From Campylobacterales bacterium (lineage in GTDB: Bacteria > Campylobacterota > Campylobacteria > Campylobacterales > Sulfurimonadaceae), in NCBI GenBank assembly GCA_014859655.1, contig JACUTT010000009.1, positions 1 through 57,735 on the forward strand: a stretch of DNA of 57,735 nt. Direction: 5' to 3'. Under the pieces are notes generated by a model that had not been told where the DNA came from, did no database searches, and worked only from the letters and a program-made list of their open reading frames with translations. Both the position numbers and the translations under genes were made by a program. Shown piece after piece: positions 1 through 7,607 of this stretch (position 1 is its first letter; the number at the start of each line of letters is the position of its first letter).

Positions 1-547
1 AATACTTTTGTTTTTCGTTTATTAAATTTTGTAAAAGCTCGTTTTCTTGATGAGCTAGTTCTAGGTATTCTACTATCTTTTGCTGTTTGTCTAGGTTTAT
101 AAGCGGTATTTTGATTTCGTTCACATTCGTAACTGTTATCATGGGTATGGTTGTACCTGATAGCTCTGTTGAGAGTGCTTTTTTAACTGTGTTGCTATTT
201 AGATAATGAGCTATAAAATTCGCATCAAATCTATGATCTTGAAGTTTCATACGAACCATCAAAGATGGATAGATAAGATTTTCATACTCTTTGCCTATAT
301 ATACCGCAAAATTCGGTTCTCTGAGTCTTAAGAGAATGTCGCCTTGTTTTACTTGATAATCCTCTTTGATTTGCTTATTTGATATAAACTCATCCGCAAA
401 AGTATTATCGTAGACAGCATCTTCATTGAAAGACTTTAGAGAAACAACACTATAGTAAAATTTAAAAGGCTCACTTAAATCAGCTTTTTTTCTGCTGAGA
501 ACCAATCCAGTTTTTACTTCTGCTATGTCGCTTAGTTTTATTTTCAT
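1..547 (-). CDS. Type I restriction-modification specificity subunit (HsdS-like), 3' end outside window
   Basis: The frame is open from an ATG at 547 to the window edge, so the C-terminal part is missing. It starts MKIKLSDIAEVKTGL and ends with a helical stretch containing NLDKQQKIVEYLELA. This is the usual layout of an HsdS target-recognition domain followed by a conserved spacer helix: an early DIAEVxTG motif, QGDILLRLR in the middle, and IPLINLDKQQKI before the helix. In type I systems HsdS sets the DNA sequence recognised by the HsdMS methylase and HsdRMS nuclease. A good ribosome site (AAGGA) lies 9 bases upstream of the start. HsdM and HsdR would have to lie outside the window. An orphan methylase specificity protein or a BREX/Dnd-type accessory protein with the same fold cannot be excluded. 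Confidence 0.75.
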   Translation of the reverse strand, partial: MKIKLSDIAEVKTGLVLSRKKADLSEPFKFYYSVVSLKSFNEDAVYDNTFADEFISNKQIKEDYQVKQGDILLRLREPNFAVYIGKEYENLIYPSLMVRMKLQDHRFDANFIAHYLNSNTVKKALSTELSGTTIPMITVTNVNEIKIPLINLDKQQKIVEYLELAHQENELLQNLINEKQKY

Positions 548-569
548 TAAAACACATCCTTACATTAAG

Positions 570-588
570 TATTATTTATGAAATAATA
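570..588. promoter_or_regulatory. Perfect 8-bp palindrome upstream of the HsdS-like gene
   Basis: Two perfect 8-base arms (TATTATTT / AAATAATA) are separated by ATG and centred about 32 bases before the HsdS-like start on the minus strand. The position would suit an operator for a control protein, but it is A+T-rich and could be chance. The rest of 548-853 holds no convincing gene. A short reading at 735-826 on the plus strand becomes a 30-residue peptide only if one base is added. Confidence 0.3.
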
Positions 589-853
589 CATTAACTTTAG
601 GAGTGTAGCGAATGAAAACATAATTGTCAAGAGTTTTTTGTCGTATTTGTTTAATAATACATATTTTAATTGATAAACATAAATGTTTGTAATAATCATA
701 GAAACCATTAGAGCATATCGCAAAAATACTCTCTATGAACGAATCAAATGTCAAAAAAGTTATCTATGACTCAAAGATAAAGGAACTATAAAAGCTTCAA
801 ATCAGGATATTGAACTTGGAAAGTAAGATTCTGTCAGGTTGGCAGATTTGCCC

Positions 854-1077
854 CTAGCCTTGGTGCGACCCCTTCCAGCTTTGATGATACGCGTATGCTT
901 TTTTATCGAGCATCTTCATGCGTTCTTTGCCTTTGGGACGAGATGAACGCAGGGCTTTCATCTCGTCTAGAAACATGGATATATTAGAGAGAATCAGATC
1001 CATAATGAAAGTTCGGCTGCTATGATCTCGATATCGGAGGTAAAATCAAGAAGGCGTTCAAGCTTTTCATAGGCCAT
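854..1077 (-). pseudogene. Small unknown gene broken by a one-base frameshift
   Basis: An AAAGGAAAG ribosome site precedes an ATG at 1077. The first frame, beginning MAYEKLERLLDFTSDIEIIA, stops after 27 residues at 994. Another frame begins at 1003 inside the same codons (MDLILSNISMFLDEMKALRS) and runs, lysine-rich, to a stop at 854. The whole stretch is 224 bases. One added base before 1003 would make a single 74-residue acidic/basic helical protein with no cysteines. I do not recognise the family. It could be two coupled mini-genes, a sequencing error, or genuine decay next to the restriction gene. Confidence 0.4.
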
Positions 1078-1180
1078 ATCTTTCCTTTTATTTCGAGATG
1101 TCTTCAATGCTATCGCAACAGAGTGATGGTAGAATGCCTCACATAAAAAGCTTCAAAAAGAAGCATAAAGGTCAGGGCTT

Positions 1181-1909
1181 ATGTCAACGATTGGACTTAT
1201 CGGATGCGGCTGGCTGGGAAAACCCTTGGCCAAATCGCTCTCACGTGAGCATCAGGTCGAATGTTTTACCCGCAAAGCACAAGAAGAAAATGGCCTTGAG
1301 TATATTTTAAACCCCGAGTGTCACCACCCCTTTTGGGAAAAAGAGATATTTATCATTGCCATCTCCACCCGGGACAATTACCTCAGTACCCTTGAAGCAA
1401 TCGCGCAAAAATGCTCTGCGTCTGCGTCGCTTATCCTGATGAGTTCCACCTCGGTCTATAAGGAGTTTGAGTGCGAAGTCAACGAAGAGACACTTATCAC
1501 CCAAAAGAGCATCCAGGCGCAAGCCGAGGCACTGATGCTGGCACAAAGAGAAAAAGTGCTTATTCTGCGTCTTGGCGGTTTAATGGGGGAGGAGCGCATA
1601 TCGGGACGATGGAAGTCTGTTTCGCGTTTCACAGACGGGCCGGTCAACTATATCCATCAAGACGATGTAATCGCTATTGTACAGATGATGCTGAGAAAAA
1701 ATGTCAAAGAGGGCATCTATAATCTGGTCGCACCCAAGCACCCGCTGCGTTCGCAGGTATATCTCAATAACAGCAAAACCTTCGGATTTGAGCCGGGGAA
1801 GCTCGAGGGGACGAGCGTACGAATCGTCTCTTCAGCTAAACTTACAAACGAGCTGAAATATGCCTTTATCCATCCCGATCCTTTGGCGTTTTGGACGTCG
1901 AATTCATAG
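1181..1909 (+). CDS. NAD(P)-binding epimerase/dehydratase-like protein (extended SDR fold)
   Basis: The 242-residue protein opens with a Rossmann dinucleotide motif, IGCGWLG, at residues 7-13. The order of elements fits the YeeZ-like branch of NAD-dependent epimerases: a MSSTSVY segment near residue 90 where SDR proteins carry the active-site serine/threonine, and a NYIHQDDV segment near residue 160 typical of extended SDRs. The classical YxxxK pair is not evident. The substrate cannot be told from sequence. The gene heads a plus-strand run with the lipoprotein gene at 2006, about 100 bases downstream. The frame at 1098 that overlaps its start has no family features and was rejected. Confidence 0.75.
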   Translation: MSTIGLIGCGWLGKPLAKSLSREHQVECFTRKAQEENGLEYILNPECHHPFWEKEIFIIAISTRDNYLSTLEAIAQKCSASASLILMSSTSVYKEFECEVNEETLITQKSIQAQAEALMLAQREKVLILRLGGLMGEERISGRWKSVSRFTDGPVNYIHQDDVIAIVQMMLRKNVKEGIYNLVAPKHPLRSQVYLNNSKTFGFEPGKLEGTSVRIVSSAKLTNELKYAFIHPDPLAFWTSNS

Positions 1910-2005
1910 GCGCCATTAAACGACTCGACAACTGAAACGAAAAGTTTAAAGATGGCATTTGGTATAATCACTCCTCATATCTCGGGCCTGGCCCAAAGGA
2001 ATCTT

Positions 2006-2521
2006 ATGCCGCAACTGCTTCTTTTATCTCTGTTTATATTTCTCTTTTCCGCCTGCTCGACAACGACCTACAACAAGACAATAACCCAGGGAAAGATCGA
2101 AAATCCCGGCATCACCATCACCGCTGCCGACAAGAGCTTCACTCTGCAGGGAGAGTTTCACTCCCCTTTTCAAAGCTCGACCCGCTACAACTCGCTCGAG
2201 ATTCGCGACCATGAACTCCCCAAGGCCTACAAACTCGCCCTGCACCACGGCGCGCGGCATGTACGGATCAAGGTGCCTTCACACGAGAAGGAACTCTACG
2301 GCGTGCTGGCCCTGGACAAGGCAGACAAAGACGGCATAGGACCGGGCACGCAGTCGTACAAGATCATCATCCCCCAGCCCTACATAAATGCGGTCAGAGA
2401 GGGGAAAATCTCGGTCGTCTATGAGTACTATCATCTCAAAAACGATGGATTTCTTGACGTTGGCAACATCAAAGAGCGATCATGGATCTTGTGGCTGAGT
2501 GATCAGGATGTCTTTAAATGA
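2006..2521 (+). CDS. Predicted lipoprotein of unknown function
   Basis: I place the start at ATG 2006 because AAAGGA lies just upstream and the protein then begins with a clean lipoprotein signal, MPQLLLLSLFIFLFSAC, with the lipidated cysteine at residue 17. The longer frame from 1952 would put 18 hydrophilic residues before the signal. The mature part (about 155 residues) is polar with many beta-prone stretches and no recognisable domain. The last bases overlap the next gene (ATGA), so the two are probably co-translated. It likely sits in the outer membrane or on the periplasmic face of the inner membrane. Confidence 0.7.
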   Translation: MPQLLLLSLFIFLFSACSTTTYNKTITQGKIENPGITITAADKSFTLQGEFHSPFQSSTRYNSLEIRDHELPKAYKLALHHGARHVRIKVPSHEKELYGVLALDKADKDGIGPGTQSYKIIIPQPYINAVREGKISVVYEYYHLKNDGFLDVGNIKERSWILWLSDQDVFK

Positions 2522-3117
2522 GAAATGCTGCTATAGGTCTCTGCCTTGTGGCATCTCTAAGTGGCGATGAACTGCTGCTCGTCGCCACGCAGAGCACGCC
2601 GACAGAACTTGAGAGCCTCTACCAAAAATACACACAGCCGCTTCTGCTCAGTGACGGAAGGGTCTATATTCTCCCTCCGGGTTGCTTAGTACCGCGCTAC
2701 TTCGGCGGCGCGAGCGAAGGCGAACTCCTGCTTGCCAAAATGCCTGTTCACACCCGCGCTATAGCGGTGAGTCAGGAGGTGTTTGAGGCCAAAGACGAGA
2801 GGGAGATTTCCAAAAAAATAGCCTGTGAAAAATCCATTGCCCTTGTCGAGGGAAAGGTTGCCAAAGCCTTTTTGCAAGATAACGAGGGGCGTGCATTTGG
2901 CGGTGCTAGCGAGCGTGTGCTTGACTTCTCTTTTCAAAAAAAAGAGGCTGTAGCAGCTGTGGAGCTGATAGAAAAAAAGAATGTACCCTCTCAAGGCCCC
3001 AGTTGCCAGCTCCTGGAAGATGGCTCTAGCTATGTACTTGAGAATCTTAACGATGCCCGGTTCTATTCAAAAAAGGGGCTTGTGCCGGTCAATAACAGCC
3101 TCATAAAGTTCGAGTAA
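2518..3117 (+). CDS. Unknown protein, probably exported
   Basis: The 199-residue product starts at an ATG that overlaps the lipoprotein stop codon, a sign of translational coupling. The N-terminus (MRNAAIGLCLVASLSGDELL) is a short weak signal sequence. The body is rich in E, K and L, with paired GGAS segments at about residues 62 and 127 and scattered cysteines. I recognise no family. The neighbour suggests a shared envelope role. In the ancestral arrangement pfkA would start 11 bases after its stop; the copy of the pfkA start at 3128 marks that junction. Confidence 0.6.
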   Translation: MRNAAIGLCLVASLSGDELLLVATQSTPTELESLYQKYTQPLLLSDGRVYILPPGCLVPRYFGGASEGELLLAKMPVHTRAIAVSQEVFEAKDEREISKKIACEKSIALVEGKVAKAFLQDNEGRAFGGASERVLDFSFQKKEAVAAVELIEKKNVPSQGPSCQLLEDGSSYVLENLNDARFYSKKGLVPVNNSLIKFE

Positions 3118-3179
3118 AAGGAATATCATGAATAAAATAGCGATTCTTTGTTCGGGGGGTGATGATACCTCACGTCAAG

Positions 3180-3204
3180 AAAAGATGAGTCACCTCATCT
3201 TTTT
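3180..3204 (+). terminator. Terminator-like hairpin in repeat unit 1
   Basis: A 10-bp stem AAAAGATGAG/CTCATCTTTT with a TCAC loop ends in a run of T. Outside it a second 5-bp arm CTCAC/GTGAG extends the structure. It lies inside the aborted pfkA reading frame of unit 1, so it would stop transcription arriving from the upstream genes. Confidence 0.55.
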
Positions 3205-3329
3205 AGTGAGTAAAGTAGCTTGATGTAAGCATCACCCTGTTGCCAAAATGAAAACAGACTATTATCAAAGGAATATCATGAATAAAATAGCAATTCTTTG
3301 TTCGGGGGGTGATGATACCTCACGTCAAG

Positions 3330-3354
3330 AAAAGATGAGTCACCTCATCTTTTT
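3330..3354 (+). terminator. Terminator-like hairpin in repeat unit 2
   Basis: This is the exact copy, 150 bases on, of the hairpin in unit 1: 10-bp stem, TCAC loop, T run. If both work, pfkA would be insulated twice from upstream transcription and would need a promoter inside the 3360-3420 segment. Confidence 0.55.
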
Positions 3355-3427
3355 AGTGAGTAAAGTAGCTTGATGTAAGCATCACCCTGTTGCCAAAATG
3401 AAAACAGACTATTATCAAAGGAATATC

Positions 3428-4393
3428 ATGAATAAAATAGCAATTCTTTGTTCGGGGGGTGATGTATCCGGTATGAACCCCGCCATCAAGCGTTTTGTCG
3501 AGTACAGCTTTGAACAGGGTCTAAAACCCTACTTTGTCTACGGCGGATTTGACGGTCTTATCGACAATACGATCAAGGAGGCGGGCTATAGCGACGTCGC
3601 GGGAATCATCCACAGAGGCGGCACTAAGATCTACTCTGCGCGTTCAACGCGTTTCAAAGAGGAGAAGTTTCGTGCCATCGCGGCTAAAAACCTCAGAACA
3701 CTCGGCATAGACAAGCTCGTCGTGCTTGGCGGCGACGGCTCCTTTCACGGGATGGAGCTCTTTTTTAAAGAGCAGAACATCTCCTTTTGCGGTATTCCCT
3801 CGACCATCGACAACGACATTAACGGCACCCAGTACTGCCTGGGTGTCGACACCGCGCTCAACGTCATCAAGACAGCAACGGACAATATCCGCGATACCGC
3901 CTCCTCTTTCAAGCGCGCCTTTGTCATCGAGGTGATGGGAAGGGACTGCGGCTACCTTGCCCTAGTCTCTGCGCTGACTTCGGGCGCAGAGATGTGCCTT
4001 ATCCCTGAGATCCCCTACGATCTAGACACTATAAAAAAACGTTTTTTACGCGAGGTCAAAGAGGGGCGCAACTACTTTATCGCTGTGGTGGCGGAGGGCT
4101 TGAAAAACTCGCAGGAAATCGCGCAGTGGTTTGAAAAGGAGATCGGGTTTGAGTCGCGCGTGACGGTGCTGGGGCACATTCAGCGCGGCGGCAACCCAAC
4201 CGTGCGCGAACGGCTGATGGCCTACCAGTTCACCACCTACGCCATTGACGCGCTCTGCTCAGGCCAAAAGGACAGCGTCATCTGCTATAGCAACGGAGCT
4301 TTCGAATCCAAAAGCATTAAAGAGATCACCACGAAAAAGTATGAGATAGGCGAAGAGCTGCTCACACTGGGAAAACGTCTGCTACAGAAGTAA
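3428..4393 (+). CDS. pfkA: ATP-dependent 6-phosphofructokinase
   Basis: It phosphorylates fructose 6-phosphate to fructose 1,6-bisphosphate in the cytoplasm, the committed step of glycolysis. With the start at ATG 3428 (AAGGA five bases upstream) the protein has 321 residues, the usual PfkA length. Family motifs are in order: GGD at 10-12, the nucleotide loop GGDGS at 101-105, PSTIDND near 124-130 with the catalytic aspartate (P-G-T in many relatives, here P-S-T), MGRDCGYLA, and HIQRGG in the effector/substrate region. The longer frame from 3398 adds ten residues from the repeat and is unlikely. Two aborted copies of its 5' end with terminator-like hairpins precede it, so its expression may be unusual. 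Confidence 0.9.
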   Translation: MNKIAILCSGGDVSGMNPAIKRFVEYSFEQGLKPYFVYGGFDGLIDNTIKEAGYSDVAGIIHRGGTKIYSARSTRFKEEKFRAIAAKNLRTLGIDKLVVLGGDGSFHGMELFFKEQNISFCGIPSTIDNDINGTQYCLGVDTALNVIKTATDNIRDTASSFKRAFVIEVMGRDCGYLALVSALTSGAEMCLIPEIPYDLDTIKKRFLREVKEGRNYFIAVVAEGLKNSQEIAQWFEKEIGFESRVTVLGHIQRGGNPTVRERLMAYQFTTYAIDALCSGQKDSVICYSNGAFESKSIKEITTKKYEIGEELLTLGKRLLQK

Positions 4394-4429
4394 TAGATCC
4401 TGCTTGAAAATTTCGAAAGCTTACTGAAA

Positions 4430-4460
4430 GAGATATAAAAGTGCAGGCACGAGGCCTGCA
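4430..4460 (-). terminator. Intrinsic terminator of the cold-shock gene
   Basis: A perfect 7-bp stem (TGCAGGC/GCCTGCA, 5-base loop) lies 10 bases past the cold-shock stop codon on the minus strand. It is followed there by ACTTTTATAT. On the plus strand there is no T run, so it serves the minus-strand gene rather than pfkA. Confidence 0.6.
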
Positions 4461-4469
4461 AAAGAGGAG

Positions 4470-4688
4470 TTACAGTGGTGTAACGTTCTCAGCCTGAGGG
4501 CCTTTTTGACCTTCGCCTACTTCGTATGTTACTGCCTGACCTTCAGCCAAAGAGACACGGCCATGACCGCTGCTGTTGACCTGACGGAAGTGTACGAATA
4601 CATCCGGTCCGCCGTTGTTTTGTTGGATAAAGCCGTAGCCTTTTTCGTCATTGAACCATTTAACCGTTCCATTTAGCAATTCTGCCAT
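4470..4688 (-). CDS. Cold-shock domain protein (CspA family)
   Basis: A 72-residue single cold-shock domain binds single-stranded RNA or DNA and acts as an RNA chaperone. It carries both ribonucleoprotein motifs, KGYGFI near residue 17 and VFVHF near 30, after the usual [12 protein letters not shown] start. I choose ATG 4688, with AAAGG seven bases before it; the longer frame to 4784 adds 32 residues that would fall in the mRNA leader. The promoter-like TATAAT at 4818-4823 gives a leader of about 120 bases, as in cold-regulated csp genes. The gene stands alone between the hyp operon and a terminator. Confidence 0.95.
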   Translation of the reverse strand: MAELLNGTVKWFNDEKGYGFIQQNNGGPDVFVHFRQVNSSGHGRVSLAEGQAVTYEVGEGQKGPQAENVTPL

Positions 4689-4817
4689 TGTAGTACCTTT
4701 TATAGGAAAATGCACTTCGTTACAAAGTGGAATCAAACTAGCTGAGTCTTTCGGTCTTGCAGAGCTTACTCGTGGAATACCCAAAGATGAACTCGAGCCT
4801 CATCTTTCATCGAAATT

Positions 4818-4823
4818 ATTATA
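4818..4823 (-). promoter_or_regulatory. Extended -10 promoter of the cold-shock gene
   Basis: On the minus strand TGTTATAAT gives a perfect -10 hexamer with an upstream TG. A possible -35 (TTGCTA) sits a little too far away, as is common in Campylobacterota. The transcript would have a roughly 120-base untranslated leader. Confidence 0.5.
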
Positions 4824-4859
4824 ACACGTTTTATTTGATTTGTAGCAAGAACTTGTTTT

Positions 4860-5201
4860 TTACTCCATCTCCAGGCGCATCAGAAACATCTCTTCCCCGT
4901 CAACGGCCCTTACCTGTGTACTTTGGCACTGCTTGCACTGGTAACATATCTCACTCTGCTCTGAGTCCTCACCGCAGGCTTCACAGTGCAAAACCAGATT
5001 TTGAAGCTCCATCTGCAACAAAGCCTCCCGGCAGATGCCCCCCTCTTTGAAGGCGTCAAAGGCGCTTTGCAGCAGATAGGGCTCAACGCCGCTGAGCTTT
5101 CCTATCTTGAGTATAACCCGCGTGATCCGTGTCGCTTTGTACTCTTGGGCATGGCTCTCACACTGCTCCAAAAGAGCTTGGACGATGCTGTACTCATGCA
5201 T
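4860..5201 (-). CDS. hypA: Hydrogenase nickel incorporation protein HypA
   Basis: HypA delivers nickel, with HypB, to the large subunit of NiFe hydrogenases. The 113-residue protein begins MHEYS, where the N-terminal Met-His-Glu forms the nickel site. It carries a zinc motif of two CxxC pairs (CEAC near 73-76 and CKQC near 90-93). It is the last gene of the minus-strand hyp run; its start touches the hypE stop at 5201. In Campylobacterota HypA can also serve urease, but no urease genes are here. Confidence 0.95.
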   Translation of the reverse strand: MHEYSIVQALLEQCESHAQEYKATRITRVILKIGKLSGVEPYLLQSAFDAFKEGGICREALLQMELQNLVLHCEACGEDSEQSEICYQCKQCQSTQVRAVDGEEMFLMRLEME

Positions 5202-6199
5202 CAGCAGATCCTCGGCAGGAGTTCGCCCTTGGGTGGCTCCAGGTAACGGCTGCTGCCATGCGCGCTATGCAGGATCACCCTGCCCTCTTTTTTTCGTGTA
5301 ATGCGCCCTATAACGGCCGCATTTTTGCTCACCTCAACCCCTCTTAGACACTCAAGTGCCCGCTGAGCGTCTTTTGCCTTGACGGCGATAAGAAAGGTTC
5401 CCTCATTGGCAAAATCAAGCGCGTCAAAACCGAAAAGCTCGCATATCCCCTGCACCGCGTCGTCGATACAAATCGCAGATTCCTCAAGCTCCAGACAGAC
5501 AGCGCTTTGGCGTGCCCATTCGTTGCTCACTGCCGAGAGACCGCCGCGTGTCGCATCGCGCATTGCACTGACGGAAATGTCATAGCGTAACAGAGCCTCC
5601 ACCGCCGGCCAGAGGCTCGCGCAGTCGCTTTGGATATTGCCCCTCACCCCCAGGCCCTCACGCTGCATCAAGACAGCCGCCCCGTGGCGCCCGATATCTC
5701 CCGAAAGAATAAGCACATCTCCCTCATTAAGCCTGTTCGCCGAGATGCCCGGTTTTAGGATCCCTCCTATCCCCGAGGTGGTGATAAATATCTGGTCTGC
5801 CGAACCTCTGGGAACAACCTTGGTATCGCCGCAGACAATCTTCGCGCCGCTGACTTTTAGCTCCTGCGCCATCGAGACCACTATCTGCTCAAGCTTGGCA
5901 GTCTCGAAGCCCTCTTCTATGATAAAGCCGGCGCTGAGATAGAGCGGTTTCGCGCCCATCATGCTCAGGTCATTGACCGTCCCTGCTATAGCGAGCTTGC
6001 CGATGTTGCCGCCTGCAAAAAAGATGGGGCTGACGGTAAAGCAGTCGGTGCTAAAGGCGATGTTTTTCGCTACCGATAGTACTGCGGCATCTTCGGCCGC
6101 CAGAAGGATATCGTTGGCAAAATGGGCGTAGAACATCTCGCGGATCAGCCTATTAGTCTCTTCCCCGCCGCCGCCGTGGCTTAGCTGTATCTGGCTCAT
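5201..6199 (-). CDS. hypE: Carbamoyl dehydratase HypE
   Basis: HypE (332 residues) receives the carbamoyl group from HypF on its C-terminal cysteine and dehydrates it to a thiocyanate, the source of the cyanide ligands of the NiFe site. The protein starts with the LSHGGGG motif and ends in PRIC, the invariant modified tail. It belongs to the PurM/ThiL-like ATPase fold. It lies directly after hypD with no spacing and overlaps hypA by one base, so the cluster is one translation-coupled operon. Confidence 0.97.
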   Translation of the reverse strand: MSQIQLSHGGGGEETNRLIREMFYAHFANDILLAAEDAAVLSVAKNIAFSTDCFTVSPIFFAGGNIGKLAIAGTVNDLSMMGAKPLYLSAGFIIEEGFETAKLEQIVVSMAQELKVSGAKIVCGDTKVVPRGSADQIFITTSGIGGILKPGISANRLNEGDVLILSGDIGRHGAAVLMQREGLGVRGNIQSDCASLWPAVEALLRYDISVSAMRDATRGGLSAVSNEWARQSAVCLELEESAICIDDAVQGICELFGFDALDFANEGTFLIAVKAKDAQRALECLRGVEVSKNAAVIGRITRKKEGRVILHSAHGSSRYLEPPKGELLPRIC

Positions 6200-7321
6200 C
6201 TAGACCTGCGCATATCGGTAGTAGGCATTGCAGGAGCCCTCTGAACTGACCATGCAGCTTCCAAGAGGCTGGTTCGGTGTGCAGGCTGTGCCGAAGACCG
6301 AACACTCCTCTGGGTTCGCCAGACCCTTGAGTATCTTCGCGCAGATGCAGAGTTTGTGGTCATCGATTTCTTGGCTTGGAAGCTGTGAGGCAAAGATCTT
6401 TTCCGCATCGTAGCCTTCAAACTCTACTTTGAGTTCGAGCGCGCTGAAGGGGATATCCCCTACGCCCCGCCATCTGAAATTTTCTCTGGGCTTCATATAC
6501 TTTTCTATCATCTCCTGGGCCTTGAGGTTGCCCTCCATCGTGACGCAGCGCGAGTATTCGATCTCAAGCTCACAGCGCTGCTCGTTTTTTTGCCGGACGA
6601 TCATTGCAATGCTCTGCATCACATCCACAGGCTCAAACCCGCTCACCACAACGGGCGTGGCGTAGTTCTCGCAGATGCCCCGGTAGATCTTCGCGCCGCT
6701 GATGACGCTGACATGCGAAGGGGCGATAAAGGCATTTACCCTGGCCTCCCCGTCTTGCATGATCGCGTCCACTGCCGGCGGAACAAGGACGTGGTTAATG
6801 TGAAAGAGTAGATTCTTAATGCCTTTCTCCTGCGCCTGCTGCAGCAAGGCTGCCGTCATCGGGGTCGTCGTCTCGAAACCTATGGCAAAATAGACGACTG
6901 TTTTGTCCGGGTTTTGCAAGGCTATAGCAAGGGCGTCCATCGGCGAGTAAAGGGCCCGGACATCGCAGCCCTGCGCGCGCTCCTTCGCCAAAGTGCTTAG
7001 GGAGCCGGGGACATAGAGCATATCGCCCAGTGTCACCAGAATGAGATTCTTCATCCCAGAGAGGGCAATCGCCTGGTCGATGCGCTCTTTGGGCATGATG
7101 CAGACGGGGCAGCCGGGACCGTGAACAAACTCTATGCTCTGAGGAAGGAGCTGTTTCAGGCCGTACTTCATAATGGTATGGGTATGGCCGCCGCAGACCT
7201 CCATAATGCAGAGCGGTTCACAGAGTCTTTCGGCCTCTTTGGAGATCTGCTTCGAGAGGGCCTTTATCACCCCTGCATCTCGAAAACCTGCGTAGAGCTC
7301 TTTGAGTTCGAGTCTGCTCAT
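6200..7321 (-). CDS. hypD: Hydrogenase maturation iron-sulfur protein HypD
   Basis: HypD (373 residues) forms a complex with HypC and scaffolds the Fe(CN)2CO group. Conserved family motifs are present: CGGHTH near residue 43, GPGCPVC near 69, and FAIGFETTTP near 145. The C-terminus has a cysteine cluster (C after GSVFGTA, GSCMVSSEGSC) fitting the [4Fe-4S] site. The start ATG overlaps the hypC stop (ATGA type). No anomalies seen. Confidence 0.97.
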   Translation of the reverse strand: MSRLELKELYAGFRDAGVIKALSKQISKEAERLCEPLCIMEVCGGHTHTIMKYGLKQLLPQSIEFVHGPGCPVCIMPKERIDQAIALSGMKNLILVTLGDMLYVPGSLSTLAKERAQGCDVRALYSPMDALAIALQNPDKTVVYFAIGFETTTPMTAALLQQAQEKGIKNLLFHINHVLVPPAVDAIMQDGEARVNAFIAPSHVSVISGAKIYRGICENYATPVVVSGFEPVDVMQSIAMIVRQKNEQRCELEIEYSRCVTMEGNLKAQEMIEKYMKPRENFRWRGVGDIPFSALELKVEFEGYDAEKIFASQLPSQEIDDHKLCICAKILKGLANPEECSVFGTACTPNQPLGSCMVSSEGSCNAYYRYAQV

Positions 7322-7605
7322 TGCAGGGTCCGCTTTTCACAGGCGTCATCCGCCTCGATCAGCTCTCTGCGCTCTTCGTCTTGCATGGCCTCGAGCATCT
7401 CCCTGTACATTGTCAGACTCTCTTCCGCCGCCTCCTTGTCAATCTTGCTCATCGCGAAGCCGACATGGATCAGGATATAGTCGCCTGTCTCCAAAACTTC
7501 GGAAATCAGGTCAAGGCTCACCTCGCGCATAATGCCCATCGTCTCTACCGTGGCGATGTTCTGCGCGTCGATCGCGACGATCTTGGAGGGAATAGAGAGG
7601 CACAC
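7318..7605 (-). CDS. hypC: Hydrogenase assembly chaperone HypC/HybG family
   Basis: The first residues MCLSIPSKI include the essential cysteine 2, exposed after methionine removal, which binds the iron. At 95 residues it is slightly longer than the roughly 80-90 usual, with a charged helical tail (residues 65-95). It overlaps hypD by four bases and follows hypB by two bases. It partners HypD and the hydrogenase large subunit precursor. Confidence 0.95.
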   Translation of the reverse strand: MCLSIPSKIVAIDAQNIATVETMGIMREVSLDLISEVLETGDYILIHVGFAMSKIDKEAAEESLTMYREMLEAMQDEERRELIEADDACEKRTLQ

Positions 7606-7607
7606 GG

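Larger units (their letters stand above)
3117..3464 (+). repeat. Two 150-bp tandem repeats plus a 48-bp third copy carrying the pfkA start
   Basis: Units start at 3117, 3267 and 3417, exactly 150 bases apart. Each begins AAAGGAATATCATG followed by the first 12 codons of pfkA. In units 1 and 2 the pfkA text stops at GGTGATG and is replaced by about 104 bases containing a strong hairpin; in unit 3 it continues into the full gene. Unit 1 differs from unit 2 at 3141 (G for A), otherwise they look identical, so the duplication is recent. Units 1 and 2 each encode a 31-residue peptide starting MNKIAILCSGG and ending at 3223 and 3373. The inserted part has near-palindromic ends (GGGTGATG ... CATCACCC). 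Tandem slippage, a small mobile hairpin element or an assembly artefact are all possible. Confidence 0.85.

Noticed and set aside
572-754. 60-codon minus-strand frame
   Set aside because: A+T-rich with no ribosome site and atypical residues; likely noise in the decayed leader of the HsdS-like gene.
3117-3464. CRISPR-like array
   Set aside because: Units are 150 bases, adjacent without variable spacers, and carry the pfkA start; this is a tandem duplication.
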